Assembly (NCBI RefSeq): GCF_000003815.2
Contig: NC_049990.1
Coordinates: forward strand, 6,293,497 to 6,357,496
Source: Branchiostoma floridae
Lineage: Eukaryota > Chordata > Leptocardii > Amphioxiformes > Branchiostomatidae
DNA: 64,000 nt
Direction: 5' to 3'
Shown one piece after another: positions 1-13,300 of the stretch. Position 1 is the stretch's first letter; each line of letters begins with the position of its first letter. The notes below the pieces were generated by a model that ran no database searches, was not told the DNA's origin, and was given only the letters and a program-made list of their open reading frames with translations. A program made the position numbers and the translations under genes.

Positions 1-2325
1 ACAAGAGTATGTTTTAACATGACAACAGATATTTGTAGTTAATACAAATACTGTATACATAATACTGTATATACATGTATGATATTATTATGCGCATCTG
101 ATTATACACCATACCTTATTTGGTCTTTTCTTCATATCTCCGCTCACGGCACAACCAACCAATCAACAAACACGTACTTCCACGAGAACGAAACACGGGA
201 GTTTGCGATCACTGCAGTCCGTTTTTGTTAGGTACAAACGGAAAATAAAACAAAAAGAAAAAAACAAGGTGAAATAAGGAAACAGAAAAGGACCACAATT
301 GTAAATGGAATTATGAAATGGAAAACTATTTCTTAGAAAAAATTATTAATGTTAATGAAAGTAGAAGATAATTCCTTTCAACATAAGATCTAGGTTTACA
401 TAACAAAAAAGAAATAAATGAATATGATACTTACCTTGATTTGAGAAAACATCCAATAAACTACAATCTATTCATTTTTGTGGAGACTTAAAATTTATTT
501 TGTGGTAGATGGGGAAATTAGGTTTATGGAGTGTAAGAGACTGATAAAATTCTGTAGTAATATATGGTGTCCAAACTGAACTGTGAAAACCTTGAAAGTA
601 TAACCACTGCAAACATTTCAAAATTGACCTTACTTCTGCATCAGGCCAAACACAGTTGTATCCATTGACTCATTGAGTTTTTGTTAACAAGACCCAAGAG
701 GGCTTCCACGCAGTGAGAGATGAAATATGCTTAGCTGTTTTTGTTTTTTTCCCGACTTTCACCACGGTGGCTCTTGACCCCTTACTGCAATTTCTTTTGT
801 CTTCTGCCCGCCTACCCCCTTGTCCCAAAACACTCCTTTTCCTCCATTCCACGAAAATGAAATCCTCCCCAAGCATTTCCCCTCTTACAGTAATCCCTGG
901 AAGGGCTTCCTGCTTCCCAGGAACTTAGCACAGGGATTATCCAAATGTGGTTCCCAGGGTAATTAATTTACAAGGCTTATGTCATAATATACTGCCCTTA
1001 ACAGAATCTGGCCTAATTTTGAGAGCTACAGGTCTTACTATTGCAATATTGGCTAGGAGATGACCTTCTGTTTGTTTGTTTGTTTGTTTGTTTGTTTGTT
1101 TGTTTGTTTGTTTCTCCACAAAACCAGTAAATTTGATCTCCAAGCAGTTGCAAGGATATGGCTCATTTTCTGTGTTCTACCCATTTTTTTCAACATTTAG
1201 TTCTCCTTTTTTGTAGAAAGCAAACAGTTCAGAAGTGTAATACTTGAATAGAGTATTAAATGTTGCAAAAACAGGTGTAAATCACTAATAATGGGAAGGA
1301 TCCCTACCTCTGCTTGGAGATTACAATAAACCATATCTTGTTCGGCCAATAACCTTACGGACTTTGAACTGGTTGAGTGGTTCACACCCTGTTTAGATCA
1401 ACAGGGCAAATAAAGACCATGCTTCAACAAAATATGAGAAGAATTCAGACCACGCTTTCTTGAAAGTGAACAATGGCAACTGTTACGAAGTTACGAATAC
1501 CTTAAACCTTCTGAAGTACTGGTAAATTTTCCAGTGACAGGAGAGAAGGCTTGAGCCTGTGACGTCCCCAAGAATTTGGTCGAGCAAACACCTGAGGCAC
1601 TCTTCTTAATAACAGTGTGCAGTGGTTTTACACCCGTAAAAAAAAACACAGGACAGAAAGCTTAACACATGCTGATATTCAATTAATTGTGCACTTTTTG
1701 TTATCCTTTAAAATGTTCCCAACTATTTTATATTAAATTAAAGTTTTATGTGATTGGGTAACATGAAAATGAAGCAAAAAAATACTGTTTCTACACTAGT
1801 CAGAGTAGTCCTTTTTTAAACAATCAATTGATACTATGTTTTGTTTTGCTGGGACTTTAAAAGGCTCGACAGGCTTTATGTTTTTTTTTGTCCCTAAACC
1901 TCATGAGAATTGATACTTGACACTATATAGTGATATAAAATTACTGATAGGGTACTGTAAAACTTGAAATGTTCACTATGGTTTAATTTCTGCCATCTTT
2001 GCAGTGTCATTATACTATGAAATCAGGACACCAAAAATATATATATTTTATTACAACTGTAATGTTAAACGTTACTGCTGAATTGCATCAGTCACAAATT
2101 AAAACACTGTGAATTTATCCTTTTTGAAATAAAACCACCGCGAGAGTAACGTTAACATTATAATGCATTTACAGTATACACTCAGTGTTTGCTTTGCATT
2201 TCTGCTACACGGATTTCCGCGGAAAGTAGGCCACATGATTTCTAACCAGATAACATCTGTTTGGAGCAACAGATAGATCAGTCTACATTACACCTGTACC
2301 GATATGTGTAACGGTTAATACTGTA
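1..2325. other. Upstream intergenic sequence, no supported gene
   Basis: AT-rich sequence with short open frames only (up to 71 codons), none with recognisable motifs. It holds the TTTG microsatellite (1069-1113). A seven-codon minus-strand candidate at 115-135 is discussed under rejected items. Confidence 0.6.
1069..1113. repeat. (TTTG)n microsatellite
   Basis: About eleven tandem TTTG units in the upstream intergenic region. Confidence 0.95.
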
Positions 2326-2334
2326 CCAAAACCC

Positions 2335-3320
2335 TAGCCGCAGAGACGACTGTTGGCCTATTATCGCTTATACTACTATCGCTCGCGGCCAACAGTCGCA
2401 GACTTCAACATTGAACGGAATCAAAAAATCGCCGAATAAACGAGCCGCTGCACTAATCCTCGGATCTCTGGGTGTCCCTCACTTCCTAACAGCCTTACCT
2501 AGCCAGCCGGAGCGTTTTCCGGCTCAAAAACCCCCTTCGCTAGCCGCGCCGGGACTAAATGCACTCCGATCGCACTGTTTATACACACCGAGTGGCGGCC
2601 ATATTGGAAATACCGGCTTAGCCGGCGCGCCGAATCAGCCGCGCGAATAAGAGACTACTTTTCTGATAAGCCATTCCTATGTGGGGAAAGTTGTTAAGTT
2701 CCCTGAAATTTCAAATAAACTATATTCAAGCAGAATAACAAACTGGAAAGGGCCTTGGATATTTTTTCAATGAGTTCAATATGTTTTTGATAATATTCCA
2801 TTGTGATTTTGAGACAAAAGTGTTTCATGTTTTAATGTTTGTGACTCTGTTTTGAAAAAAAAAAAAGAAAACATGTTGAACTCATTGAAAAAATATCCAA
2901 AGCCCTTTCCAGTTTGTTATTCTGCTTGAATATAGTTTATTTGAAATTTCAGGGAACTTTCCAACTTTCCCCACATAGGAATGGCTTATCAGAAAAGTAG
3001 TCACTTATTCGCGCGGCTGATTCGGCGCGCCGGCTAAGCCGGTATTTCCAATATGGCCGCCACTCGGTGTGTATAAACAGTGCGATCGGAGTGCATTTAG
3101 TCCCGGCGCGGCTAGCGAAGGGGGTTTTTGAGCCGGAAAACGCTCCGGCTGGCTAGGTAAGGCTGTTAGGAAGTGAGGGACACCCAGAGATCCGAGGATT
3201 AGTGCAGCGGCTCGTTTATTCGGCGATTTTTTGATTCCGTTCAATGTTGAAGTCTGCGACTGTTGGCCGCGAGCGATAGTAGTATAAGCGATAATAGGCC
3301 AACAGTCGTCTCTGCGGCTA
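2335..3320. mobile_element. 986-bp near-perfect fold-back TIR element with 9-bp target duplication
   Basis: The arms 2335-2789 and 2867-3320 are inverted copies over about 455 bp with only a handful of mismatches, around a loop of about 77 bp. Ends read TAGCCGCAGAG and its complement. The 9-mer CCAAAACCC flanks both sides (2326-2334 and 3321-3329). Each arm starts with a nested hairpin (CGACTGTTGGCC ... GGCCAACAGTCG). An identical 79-codon open frame in both arms is only a by-product of arm identity. Long TIRs plus 9-bp duplications fit a non-autonomous Mutator-like (MULE) element, but no transposase is present to assign it. Confidence 0.85.
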
Positions 3321-3329
3321 CCAAAACCC

Positions 3330-4189
3330 TACCTTTTGCCAACTTGTCACGGGGTTTTAAATATTCTGCTGTCGTTTCCCAGATTTTTACCAAATAGTGC
3401 ACATTTCCTGTCTCTAACGACATCGTCAGAGCGAAGAGGACGGTTTGTAAGACAAGAAAAAGGGAGTTTCTACAAGAAGGATATTTCGAAGAACAGAACA
3501 CAACAACTTGACACGTACCACACTTCTTCCGATTCTCCTGATGGACCGTCGGGCGAAATTCTGCATCGCGACAGGCCCCTCAAAAATCACCCACAGATGC
3601 TAGGACATGGCTCCCGGGCGTCTTAGCAGACAATGAGCGGTCGTTCAAGTCCCAGACCGATCGATAATGAAGGTCTTTTTGCCCGTTGAAAATGTATTTC
3701 CTGGTCGCTGCTTGTCTCTGGCAACTTGGCACCAAATGAACTCTTCATTTACGACCCGGAAGTGGAGACCTAAACGCATCGAAATGATACCTCTTTGTTA
3801 CAGTAAAAATATGAATCTGAATACTTTTAGCCATCAAATATAACTGACAACACATACCTAAATTAGCTTTATAGTTCATCATGTAGTATTGTATATGTAT
3901 TTTTGTCTCAATGAAAATAAATTCATAAAGAAATAAAATACTGGTAATATCTGTTGGTGCGTTTGCCTGTTATTAATTTTTAGGGACAGTGCATTTTATA
4001 TTTACCTAGTGCCGTGGATATTCCTTCTCTTTTACTTGACATTATTTGTGTTTTTATAAACATGTAACATAGTTTATGTAGCTTTTGTATAAAGGAATAG
4101 CAATATTTTCATTAATATGGAACTTGCGAAAGGGATTATTTTCTTTAAAAAGAACCCGTAAAATAGCAATGGTTTTTCCCTTATTGCGG
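3330..4189. other. Sequence between fold-back element and TUBGCP3, no supported gene
   Basis: Contains a 96-codon open frame at 3336-3626 without family resemblance and otherwise AT-rich sequence. It may include distal promoter sequence of TUBGCP3. Confidence 0.5.
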
Positions 4190-4300
4190 TTTTAGCTGTT
4201 GGCGGGTAAAAACAAAATGGCGTCGTAGTGGACTGAATTTGTGATTACAGAGATCGATTTATGTTATTTCTCCTCAGAGGCTCAAAATTGGAGCGTGACA
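4190..4300 (+). promoter_or_regulatory. Probable TUBGCP3 promoter / 5' UTR with YY1-like motifs
   Basis: No TATA box is seen just upstream of the start codon. A YY1-like motif (CAAAATGGCG) lies at 4213-4222 and a second (AAAATGGCGG) at 4379-4388 at the beginning of intron 1; motifs of this type are common near TSSs of housekeeping genes. If 4213-4222 is transcribed, its ATG makes a three-codon upstream ORF (ATG GCG TCG TAG, 4217-4228). The transcription start is not visible from sequence. Confidence 0.35.
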
Positions 4301-7300
4301 ATGTCTAAAGTAGACATGAAGACTCCAGCGGGCCTTCTACACAGCCTGGTTTGTAGAATCACCGAGAAAAAAGAAGGTAAAATGGCGGGAACATGCTTGA
4401 ATTCTGTCGTCTGTTGTGATGAAATTTCGAAGGGGAGGGGCTCTGTCAAATTATGAAAAATCGGTTTAGATTATTAAGATGATTATAGTTTGTTGCATGT
4501 GACATGAAAGATGACAAAGGTTAGATACTGACGGAATTGTCGTTTGTTTTGCAGATGACGTTTCGCCACAGTTTCAGTACGCTTTACGTGTGTTGGGAAG
4601 GTGAGATTTCAACTGTCATGTCACAAGTTGTTGTTGTATATATCAGTTATAATTAACAAAGTGAACGTTATATAGAATCTGAAAAAAACATAGAAGTATG
4701 GCAAGGTGCTCAAGAACATATTGTGAGAGTGTATTTGGCTCTAATGTCTTCATGCTACAACATATCAAGTTATTCAAAATGGTTTGTCAATGTGTGATAT
4801 ATGATTTGTAATGTTGCAGTGTATGTTGATAAATCTATATATAGGGTACACGTAAATCAATTGAGATCCTAGCAAAGTGTGCAAGCACTACATTTGCATA
4901 TCTTATACTTATGACAACGAGTAGTTGTCTTTGTTATAAGTAGCAAATTATTTATGTGCACAAATACTTTGGATTACACATACAATGCAGTGTTGATATA
5001 TTTAGATGTTCCAAAGCTCATCTACCTACAGACTTTGGCCATAACGTACTACATGTAACAACCACTGACATTTCCACCTTTCTTCCAGTCATTTCACCCC
5101 GTCAGTTGAAAGTGATGAATTCCAGCTTGCCGAGAGAATCAAAAGGAAATGTAAGATTCCAATGACTCACTTTCATGTATTGTTTATTGTTTTTTAGAAA
5201 GAGATTAATTAAGATCTGTAACAGTATCAAATCCTTGTAGTATGCGTCAATAAAGTGTGGTACATGTTGTGAATTAAGAATCTCCTAAACTATGTTCTCC
5301 TAATTAATCTGTCTCTTTCTGCAGTGGTGAAACAAAGAAGAGAGGGGGATGCAGCTAGATTTGCAGAACTCCATCGTAAACTTCAGAGCAACGTGAGAAC
5401 TACTTAGTTCTAGATTTATTTTAAGATTTAGATAAAAATAGGAATCATAGCTATATGTTTTAACCATACAGTATATAAATGTAAGATCATGAGGTACAGG
5501 CAAACCTGTACTATTGAGCATGTCTTAAGGATGGAGGGAGAGAGTCATGTCCATCTGTGCAACTAGCACGCATGGATGATGATGACATAAAAACCACCAG
5601 TAGCTTGCCATTATTTTTTTCTGTGGACTTTTTGATGGTCCCCAAGATGATTTGTCCCATTGCCACAAGCAATTGTGTCTATAGTGACCACCTATTCACA
5701 AAGACAAGATTTCATTGGTTATTTGAGTGGTCTTCTTGGGCTGTTTAATGGTACTCTAGATCTGCAATCGAAAACGGATGTCTCATAGTATCATTCGCTT
5801 GCCACTGTTTTCAGCAAGGCAGAAAAGAGAGCAAGATTTCAATGTGAAGATGATAAACAAATAAAACATGTGCTTCACCCACAGAATGTAGTAAAGAACA
5901 GATGGGCCATCCTCTACCTACTGTATAACCTGAGCCATGGGCCAGACAGACCAGGAATCAAGGTATTGTCTTGCTCCTCTTGTATATTAACTTTACAGCT
6001 ACATACTAGTACTTAACAGTGTCCCAAGGACACCTAGTGATTGTAGATGATACTACAGGTTCTGTATTTAGTGATAGTGACACAATGTCTTGGAAACATG
6101 GATTCAAAATGCTACCTTATAGTTATATCTCTTATGATGACTTATAGTAGTTATACATGGATATTTCACCAGAACATGTGATAGTAACAAACTAATAATG
6201 AAATACTGTGTTAAGAAACATGGATTCAAAATGCTAACTTACAATAGGTTACCGTAGATGCAATTAAGTTCGTGGAGATTTACTTTCGCAGTCTCATGGA
6301 CTGCAGTCTTATACTATAATGGTAAAAAGTTCGCAGTGGTTTTAAGTTTGCGGTGAAGTGGTCACCGCGACAAATGCAAACATAAAACCACCGCAAACAA
6401 TTCTGCATTTACAGTTTATCAGTGCCTGCCTCAGTAGACACTGACATGCCATGAAGTGTATGGATGTATATCAGTAATAGTAATACATGTACATTTGTAT
6501 GTTTTACCAGATCACAGATTGCGATAGTAACGAACTGATGATAAAATACAGTGTTAGGAAACATATGCTAACTTACAATAATTTATGTCAGTGCCCACCT
6601 CAGTGGACACTGACAGTAACATGTCATTAAGTGTTTGAATGTAATAACAATACATGTACATTTGTATGTTTCACCAGATCACAGCGGGAGAGGCCTTGTT
6701 TGGCCAGGGACTCCCCACCGATGCCACCTCCACTCCCTTCCATCACGTGCCCGGGATGCCCGGACCTCTGCGTACGCCCATGCCGTCAGGAGGGGACACC
6801 ACGGGCAGCAGCGGCATCAGTAGTATCCACACAGCAGACAGGAGCGACCCCACACCTACTCCGCAGTCCTTCCCAGCTAGGTATGTACTGTACTGTATGT
6901 AGTACTACAATAAGCTAGTTAATGGTGTGAAGTACACCCGTGCCGTTATGAGGAGACACCACAGGCATCAGTGGCATCAGTAGTATCCACACAGCAGACA
7001 GGAGCGACCCTACACTGACTCCTCAGTCCTTCCCAGCTAGGTATGTACTGTATGTAGATACAGCAGACAGGAGCGACCCTACACCTACTCCTCAGTCCTT
7101 CCAAGCTGTGCAGGTATTTCTGATGTCTACCTGCACCTAACCTGCACTGGTCCATGTACTGGGTTTTATACATAAATGTCCTATGTTGTTGATTGTTATT
7201 AGCTGCATTGACTGTTGGCACCTATCAGTAAGTATAAAAGAAAAAAAAAATAGCAATGAGCATGGTTCTCCAACAATTTTAGTATGATCCATACATCCTA

Positions 7301-10300
7301 AATTCAGAGTGGTGTCCTGTGCAGGTATGCAGAAAAAAAGGATTTCGAGCCCTGACTACTTCTGTACTTTGTTGCAGCTATGGTCCTACCCCTGGCATCA
7401 CTCCTGCTCAGGCCGTTGCCCAGCGACAGGCGCTAGGCAACAGGCTGGCCCTGAGTCTGTCGTCACGGCAACCCCACCTGGGTAACGGGGACATGTCGGT
7501 GGCGACCGTACCATCTGGGAGGGGGACGGCCTCTCTGTCACTCAGGCCAGGAGCTGACAATAGTGAGTATCTGTAAATTTAGTTATTTATCTTCGGAAAT
7601 GAAGTCAAACCCTATAACCCAGTATCTAGTGTTAGCTTTTAGACTAGAGTAGATACTTGCTGTATTGTTTTACAATGTTTGTACCCCTTTCATGTTGCCT
7701 GCAATTCGCCTACGGACAAGAATTTGCAATAAAACTTACTTTTTTTCAAGCGTTTGGTTGTAGTAATGCATTGGAAATGCATGTCAGCGTTGTTATGGTC
7801 ATCTACTGTCAACTATTGTTGCAAGTATGATGGCTTGAAAATTCTTGATTGCTGTATTGAATGTTATTTAAGAGAAATTTTGCATCCTTATACCCACCAC
7901 AGCTTCCTTTGAGCTGTCAGAAGCTGCCCTGTTGCGAGATGTCCTCTTTGTCTTCCAAGGAATCAACGGCAAAATTATCAAGATGTCTTCAACAGCAGAC
8001 AGATTTTTGATCGATCCCAAGGTATGAGACACCTCAGTTTATAAAGCGCTTGTCATGCATTCAGGACCTTCCCATAGTATTGTCCAAACCACTCCACAAT
8101 GAAGGTCAATCTAGCTGCCGACAGAAGGGCCTGGAAGAAACTTACACTTACAGTCGCCTGCGCTGCAGCCGATCGATGATGATGATGATGCTGGGAGTAG
8201 ACTGGAATAGATCTATCCAATTCTAGCTGCAGTTCACTTTCTTAGTCGTTATGTTTGGCTATCGCAGACAACTTTCAAAGATTAGTAAGCAAGTTGAACC
8301 TCAAAGACCAAATCCAAAGTTCCAACACACATGACCTTGCTCACATCTAACTCACAAAGTTAGCCATGGTGTGGAAAAGCTCGAGAGCTGGCCTATGGGA
8401 GGCCAAGGTCAGCTATGTGTGGCAAGATGGGAAAGTTTGCATGGCCCAGGTGCAATGTTACGCATGCAAGAAAGTACAGAATTAGCAAGAAATTCACAAT
8501 GAATAAAGCAAGGCATTCACCAAAAAAAATTTTATGTAGGTATGAGATCTGCAAATTCTTGTTTACTCTTTAATTTTTTTCAAACGTACATCGAGAAATG
8601 TTGGACAGTGTCAGCGTCACTGACAAAGGACACTGGATGGCTATCTGAAACATCTAACCGTTTCCAAAATCATAGCTTGAGTAATTGCTTTTCGGGTTTT
8701 TTTTTTTTTAAACTTCTTTATTTCCGTACCATGCATACAGGTTGGAGTTCCCCAGTCTTGGAGAGACCTCCTCGGGAAGCTGTCTGAGTTAGGCTGGCTC
8801 CACAACAAGATCCGCAAGTTTGTGGACAGTAAGATCTCGGACAGGGCCCTGGGTCTGGTGGGACAGAGCTTCTGTGCAGCCCTGCAGCATGAACTGACTG
8901 AGTACTACAGACTGGTGGCTGTTCTCGATGCACAGGTGTGGACTGAAACTTTTTTGCTGTAGCAACACCTCTGGGTTGGAGGCAACTATAACATTTTTAG
9001 TGCAATGCAAAACTTTCTTCCAACACAAAGAAAAAATTTCTTTTGTTATTTTCATAAGGCAGGGCTCGAAATACACTTTTCAGTCAACTTGCACCAGTGC
9101 AAGTTAAGCCAAAGGTAACTTGCACCAAAAGAAACTTACTTGCACAACCCAAAATAGTGAACTGTTAACCCTTTATTCTTCTTCTGAAAATTTGCAAATA
9201 TATGGGGATACATAAAGACCACATGTTTGGATATTTGTTTTCCAAAGCGTATTTTATTTTGGATTTCAAATTGTACAACAAATGTGAATTTAGGCTTAAT
9301 TTAAGACAATTCAATGTCTACAACTTGATAAGATCAATAGATTTCTTCTGGACTCTTCGAGTGACTTCCATCACTATTCATAACCATCGCTAGAACAACT
9401 CAATACAAACACATATAACTGGAAAATCCAGTTGATCATATCAAAGTCACTAAATTGTATGCAAAATGTATTTACTCATATGCAAATCAAGGTAAGACAA
9501 CACCATAGGAATTATTAGCATTATAGAGATGGAATTGTCTTCAAATTTTGTTTACCTGGATGTCTAACCAAGTTTAGAAATAACAAATTTAGGCTATTTT
9601 TTTATTCAGTGTTGTTTTCTTTTACCTTTCAATGGCAGACAATATTCTTGGTGTGTGTAAGCTTTTTCTAAAGTCAGGTATTAGTGGATAAAAGTAACTT
9701 GCACTGGTGCAAGTTTGGTCCAAACTTACTTGCACCACACCAATTTTACATGCACAAACTTGCATATGCATGTGGTATTTCGAGCCCTGTAAGGTGTAGA
9801 CCACATTCCTCCAAAGGAAAGCATGATGAGAAAAACTGAATGAAGCTCATTTTGCTAATTTTGTAATTGTAGAATGATATCTTACAGCTGAGATGTATTC
9901 TGCCACTTCCTTTAAGTTTTAAAATGTGCTAATGGTAACACTGGTGATAAGTGCATTGTTCACAACAACTTTTCCATTTTCATCAACAAATTTTAAGTTT
10001 TAAAGTACCACAGCTTTGCTAAGTGCATGTTGATGTAAAAAAAAAAGACCTTCTTGTGTATACTTACAACATCAACATTATTTCTGAATCTTTGATATTT
10101 GTTATCAGGTCCAACAAGACCAGGACCTAGGTGTGAGTGTTGGCAGTGGAGGAGGGCTGACCCTGCGTAGGCTGGTCGTGTGGTCCTACGAACCTCTGCA
10201 GAGACTCAAAACACTGGCCTGTCTTGTCGACTCCTGCAAAGGTAAGATCTTCTTTCCTTGTAAATTTTATTATCTAACTTATAACCTATTTGTCACTGTG

Positions 10301-13300
10301 TTTCCCAGGAAAGTCGGAAATCAACATGGCCCATATTTGTTTAAGTTAAAGTTGCCCGTGCATCTGTAACAGATGGTTACAGGTGGTGCCCATCTACATT
10401 TCTCTTGCCCTTGGGCCACACAATTGTGTGTAGTGATGGTAGTGATGTGTGTTTAACTCCCATACTCTTCCTCATTAGTACTGAGTGCTAAGCAGAGAAA
10501 GCAGCATGTACCATTTTTAAAGTCTTTGGTATGACACGGCTGGGGATTGAACTCACAACCTACCGAATAGAAGGCGAACATTCTATCCACTCGGCCATTG
10601 CATTAGTAGTAGTATAACAAATAAAATTTATCGCATTACAAGTTTGCTGATTGTTATTCCTGCAGGTAAGAAAGGAGGTGCTCTGGCGTCTGTGGTGCAC
10701 TCCTACATGCAGACTCTCTGTGCTCGCCTGTGAAACACACACTTCTAATAGTCACTTACTTACTTGTGTACAAGTATCATGAAGAGCGTTGTTGTTCCTG
10801 TAGGTAAGAAAGGAGGTGCTCTGGCGTCTGTCTTGCACTCCTATATGCAGACAGGGGACCCGTCTCTGCGCTCTCTGGTGAAGCACACACTAATAGTCAC
10901 TCACTTACTTGTCTACAAGTATCATGAAGAGCGTTGTTATTCTTGTAGGTAAGAAAGGAGGTGCGTTGGCATCTGTGGTTCACTCCATGCTGACAGGGGA
11001 CCCGTCTCTGCGCTCTCTGGTGAAGCACACACTAATAGTCACTCACTTACTTGTCTACAAGTATCATGAAGAGCGTTGTTATTCTTGTAGGTAAGAAAGG
11101 AGGTGCGTTGGCATCTGTGGTTCACTCCATGCAGACAGGGGACCCGTCTCTGCGCTCTCTGGTGAAGCACACACTAATAGTCACTCACTTACTCGTCTAC
11201 AAGTATCATGAAGAGCGTTGTTATTCTTGTAGGTAAGAAAGGAGGTGCGTTGGCATCTGTGGTGCACTCCTACATGCAGACAGGGGACCCGTCTCTGTGC
11301 TCGCTGGTTAAGTACAGTCTAATAGTCACTTACAAGTATCATGAAGAGCGTTGTCATTCCTGTAGTTAAGAAAGCATTGGCGTCTGGTGCACTCCTACAT
11401 GCAGACAGGGGACCCATCTCTGCGCTCCCTGGTCAAACACACTAATAGTCACTTACTTGTTTACAAGTATCATGAAGAGCATTGTTATTCCTGCAGGTAA
11501 GAAAGGAGGTGCGTTGGCATCTGTGGTTCACTCCATGCAGACAGGGGACCCGTCTCTGCGCTCACTGGTAAAGTCAGAAGTCACTAACATGGCTATCCCA
11601 AATTTGCAGTATAACAAATGAAATTTCCTGCATTACAAGTTTGCTGATTGTTATTCCTGCAGGTAAGAAAGGAGGTGCGTTGGCCTCCGTGGTCCATTCC
11701 TACATGCAGACAGGAGACCCTTCTCTGCGCTCGTTGGTAAAGCACACGCTGAACGTGGTGTCACAGCCCATCTGGGAGATCATGGAACAGTGGATCTATG
11801 AGGGGGACCTGGAGGACAACTATCAGGAGGTTGGTTTGTCTGTTTTGTGATTTCATGAATTTTATGTAGATTTCATAAAAATTAAATTAATACAGACCTT
11901 GTGTTCTCTAAGTTGCTTATATCTTTTTCTTCCACCTCAAAATGTTTTTCTCCAGTCTTTAAAGACTTTTTTTAAATACTTTAAGAATTTTCTGCAACCT
12001 CAAAATTGTTTCTTTAAACTCAAGATTTGTGTTCATTCTTAAAAATTTTTCTCCATTCTCAAACCCTATTCTCACTCAATTTTTTTATTTCTGTGGGTTG
12101 AAGTTGTGCCCTTTCTAGGAAAAACTAATTAGCAGTTTAAATGCCATCTACATTGTAAATTTAGGATATAATCCTCCCACTCAAAAGTCTCAAGCAAACT
12201 TTTAGGGTTCATAAGCTTCAATCAAACCTAATGTTATAAGAGCATTATGATAAGTCATTGTGGATGGTCAACTGACCTGATTGTTTGCAGTATTTTGTTG
12301 CATCGGACCCGACTGTGAAAGAGGAACGACTGTGGCACGACAAGTATTCCCTGCGCAAGTCCATGATCCCTGCCTTTATCACCAGGGAACAGGCTGACAA
12401 GGTAAGGCTAGTCTAACATTTAACCTATGCTATCTACATATTTTAGCAGGCTGATTCAAGTTTTGGTTCTCGTGTGCAACCTACTCTTTCTGTCCTTGCT
12501 GTACATTTGATGTAGAGTAATGCCACTTCCGTTTCGATAATAAAAAGAACCTCTGTACACTAAAACTAATGTAGGGGCATGTTGTCTTCTCTATCATTTG
12601 TGAGATCGCATGGCAGCGTGACCTACAGGTCTCTGTTTTGAATCCTGCCATGTCACTGATCTTGTGTCCTTGCAAAGCACTTAACTTAAGGCAACTTAAA
12701 AACAAAAGCTCTTATGCATTGTGTTTTGCAGATCCTGCTGATCGGGAAGACCATTAACTTCATTCGCCAGGTGTGCCAGGACAGGTCCCCCTTAAAAACC
12801 AAGGCAGTGGTGAAGACTGGGGAGGCTGAGGAAGAAGGTAACATGACATTAATACATAGCTAGGATATGATAACTGCTTTCCAACAGATCTCTCCAGTGT
12901 CACTGACGAAAGACATCGGATGGTGTCTGAAACGTCTGACCATATCCAAAATTACATCCAGTTGCTTGAGTAACTGCTTTTGGCATATCTTATTACCTTG
13001 ATGTCTACGGTTTAAACTTCTTGTAAGGTAAGGTACCATGATAGCTTTGCAAACATGCATGAAGTTTTTATATCAACTGATAGGAGGTGCTCATAAACTG
13101 AAAGGAGGTGCTCATAATCCTCAAGAAATCGCACGCCCTATTCTGATAATTATTTTCCGTAGGATGAAAAGAGAACCTCCTTGATATGATGGTGCCAAAC
13201 ATTTAGCTAGAAGAGCCATGCCATGTTGAAAAAATCTATTTCGTAAATTTAGATTGTCATCTTTTAGTCTATGTAGCCTTTTCATTTGACATCATCTGCA

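Noticed and set aside
115..135. Minus-strand ATG followed by seven codons and a GTATGG donor, a possible first coding exon of a divergent gene
   Set aside because: Too short to recognise and the next exon would lie outside the window; could easily be chance.
670..928. Overlapping 68- and 71-codon frames on both strands
   Set aside because: No family resemblance, no splice or promoter context; typical chance frames in non-coding DNA.
2411..3244. Two identical 79-codon frames on opposite strands
   Set aside because: They are the two arms of the fold-back element, so identity is structural and not evidence of a gene.
10666..11640. The partial exon 11 copies as alternative full exons
   Set aside because: They lack the second half of the exon and an obvious phase-compatible donor; only 11663-11829 restores the GCP3 sequence.
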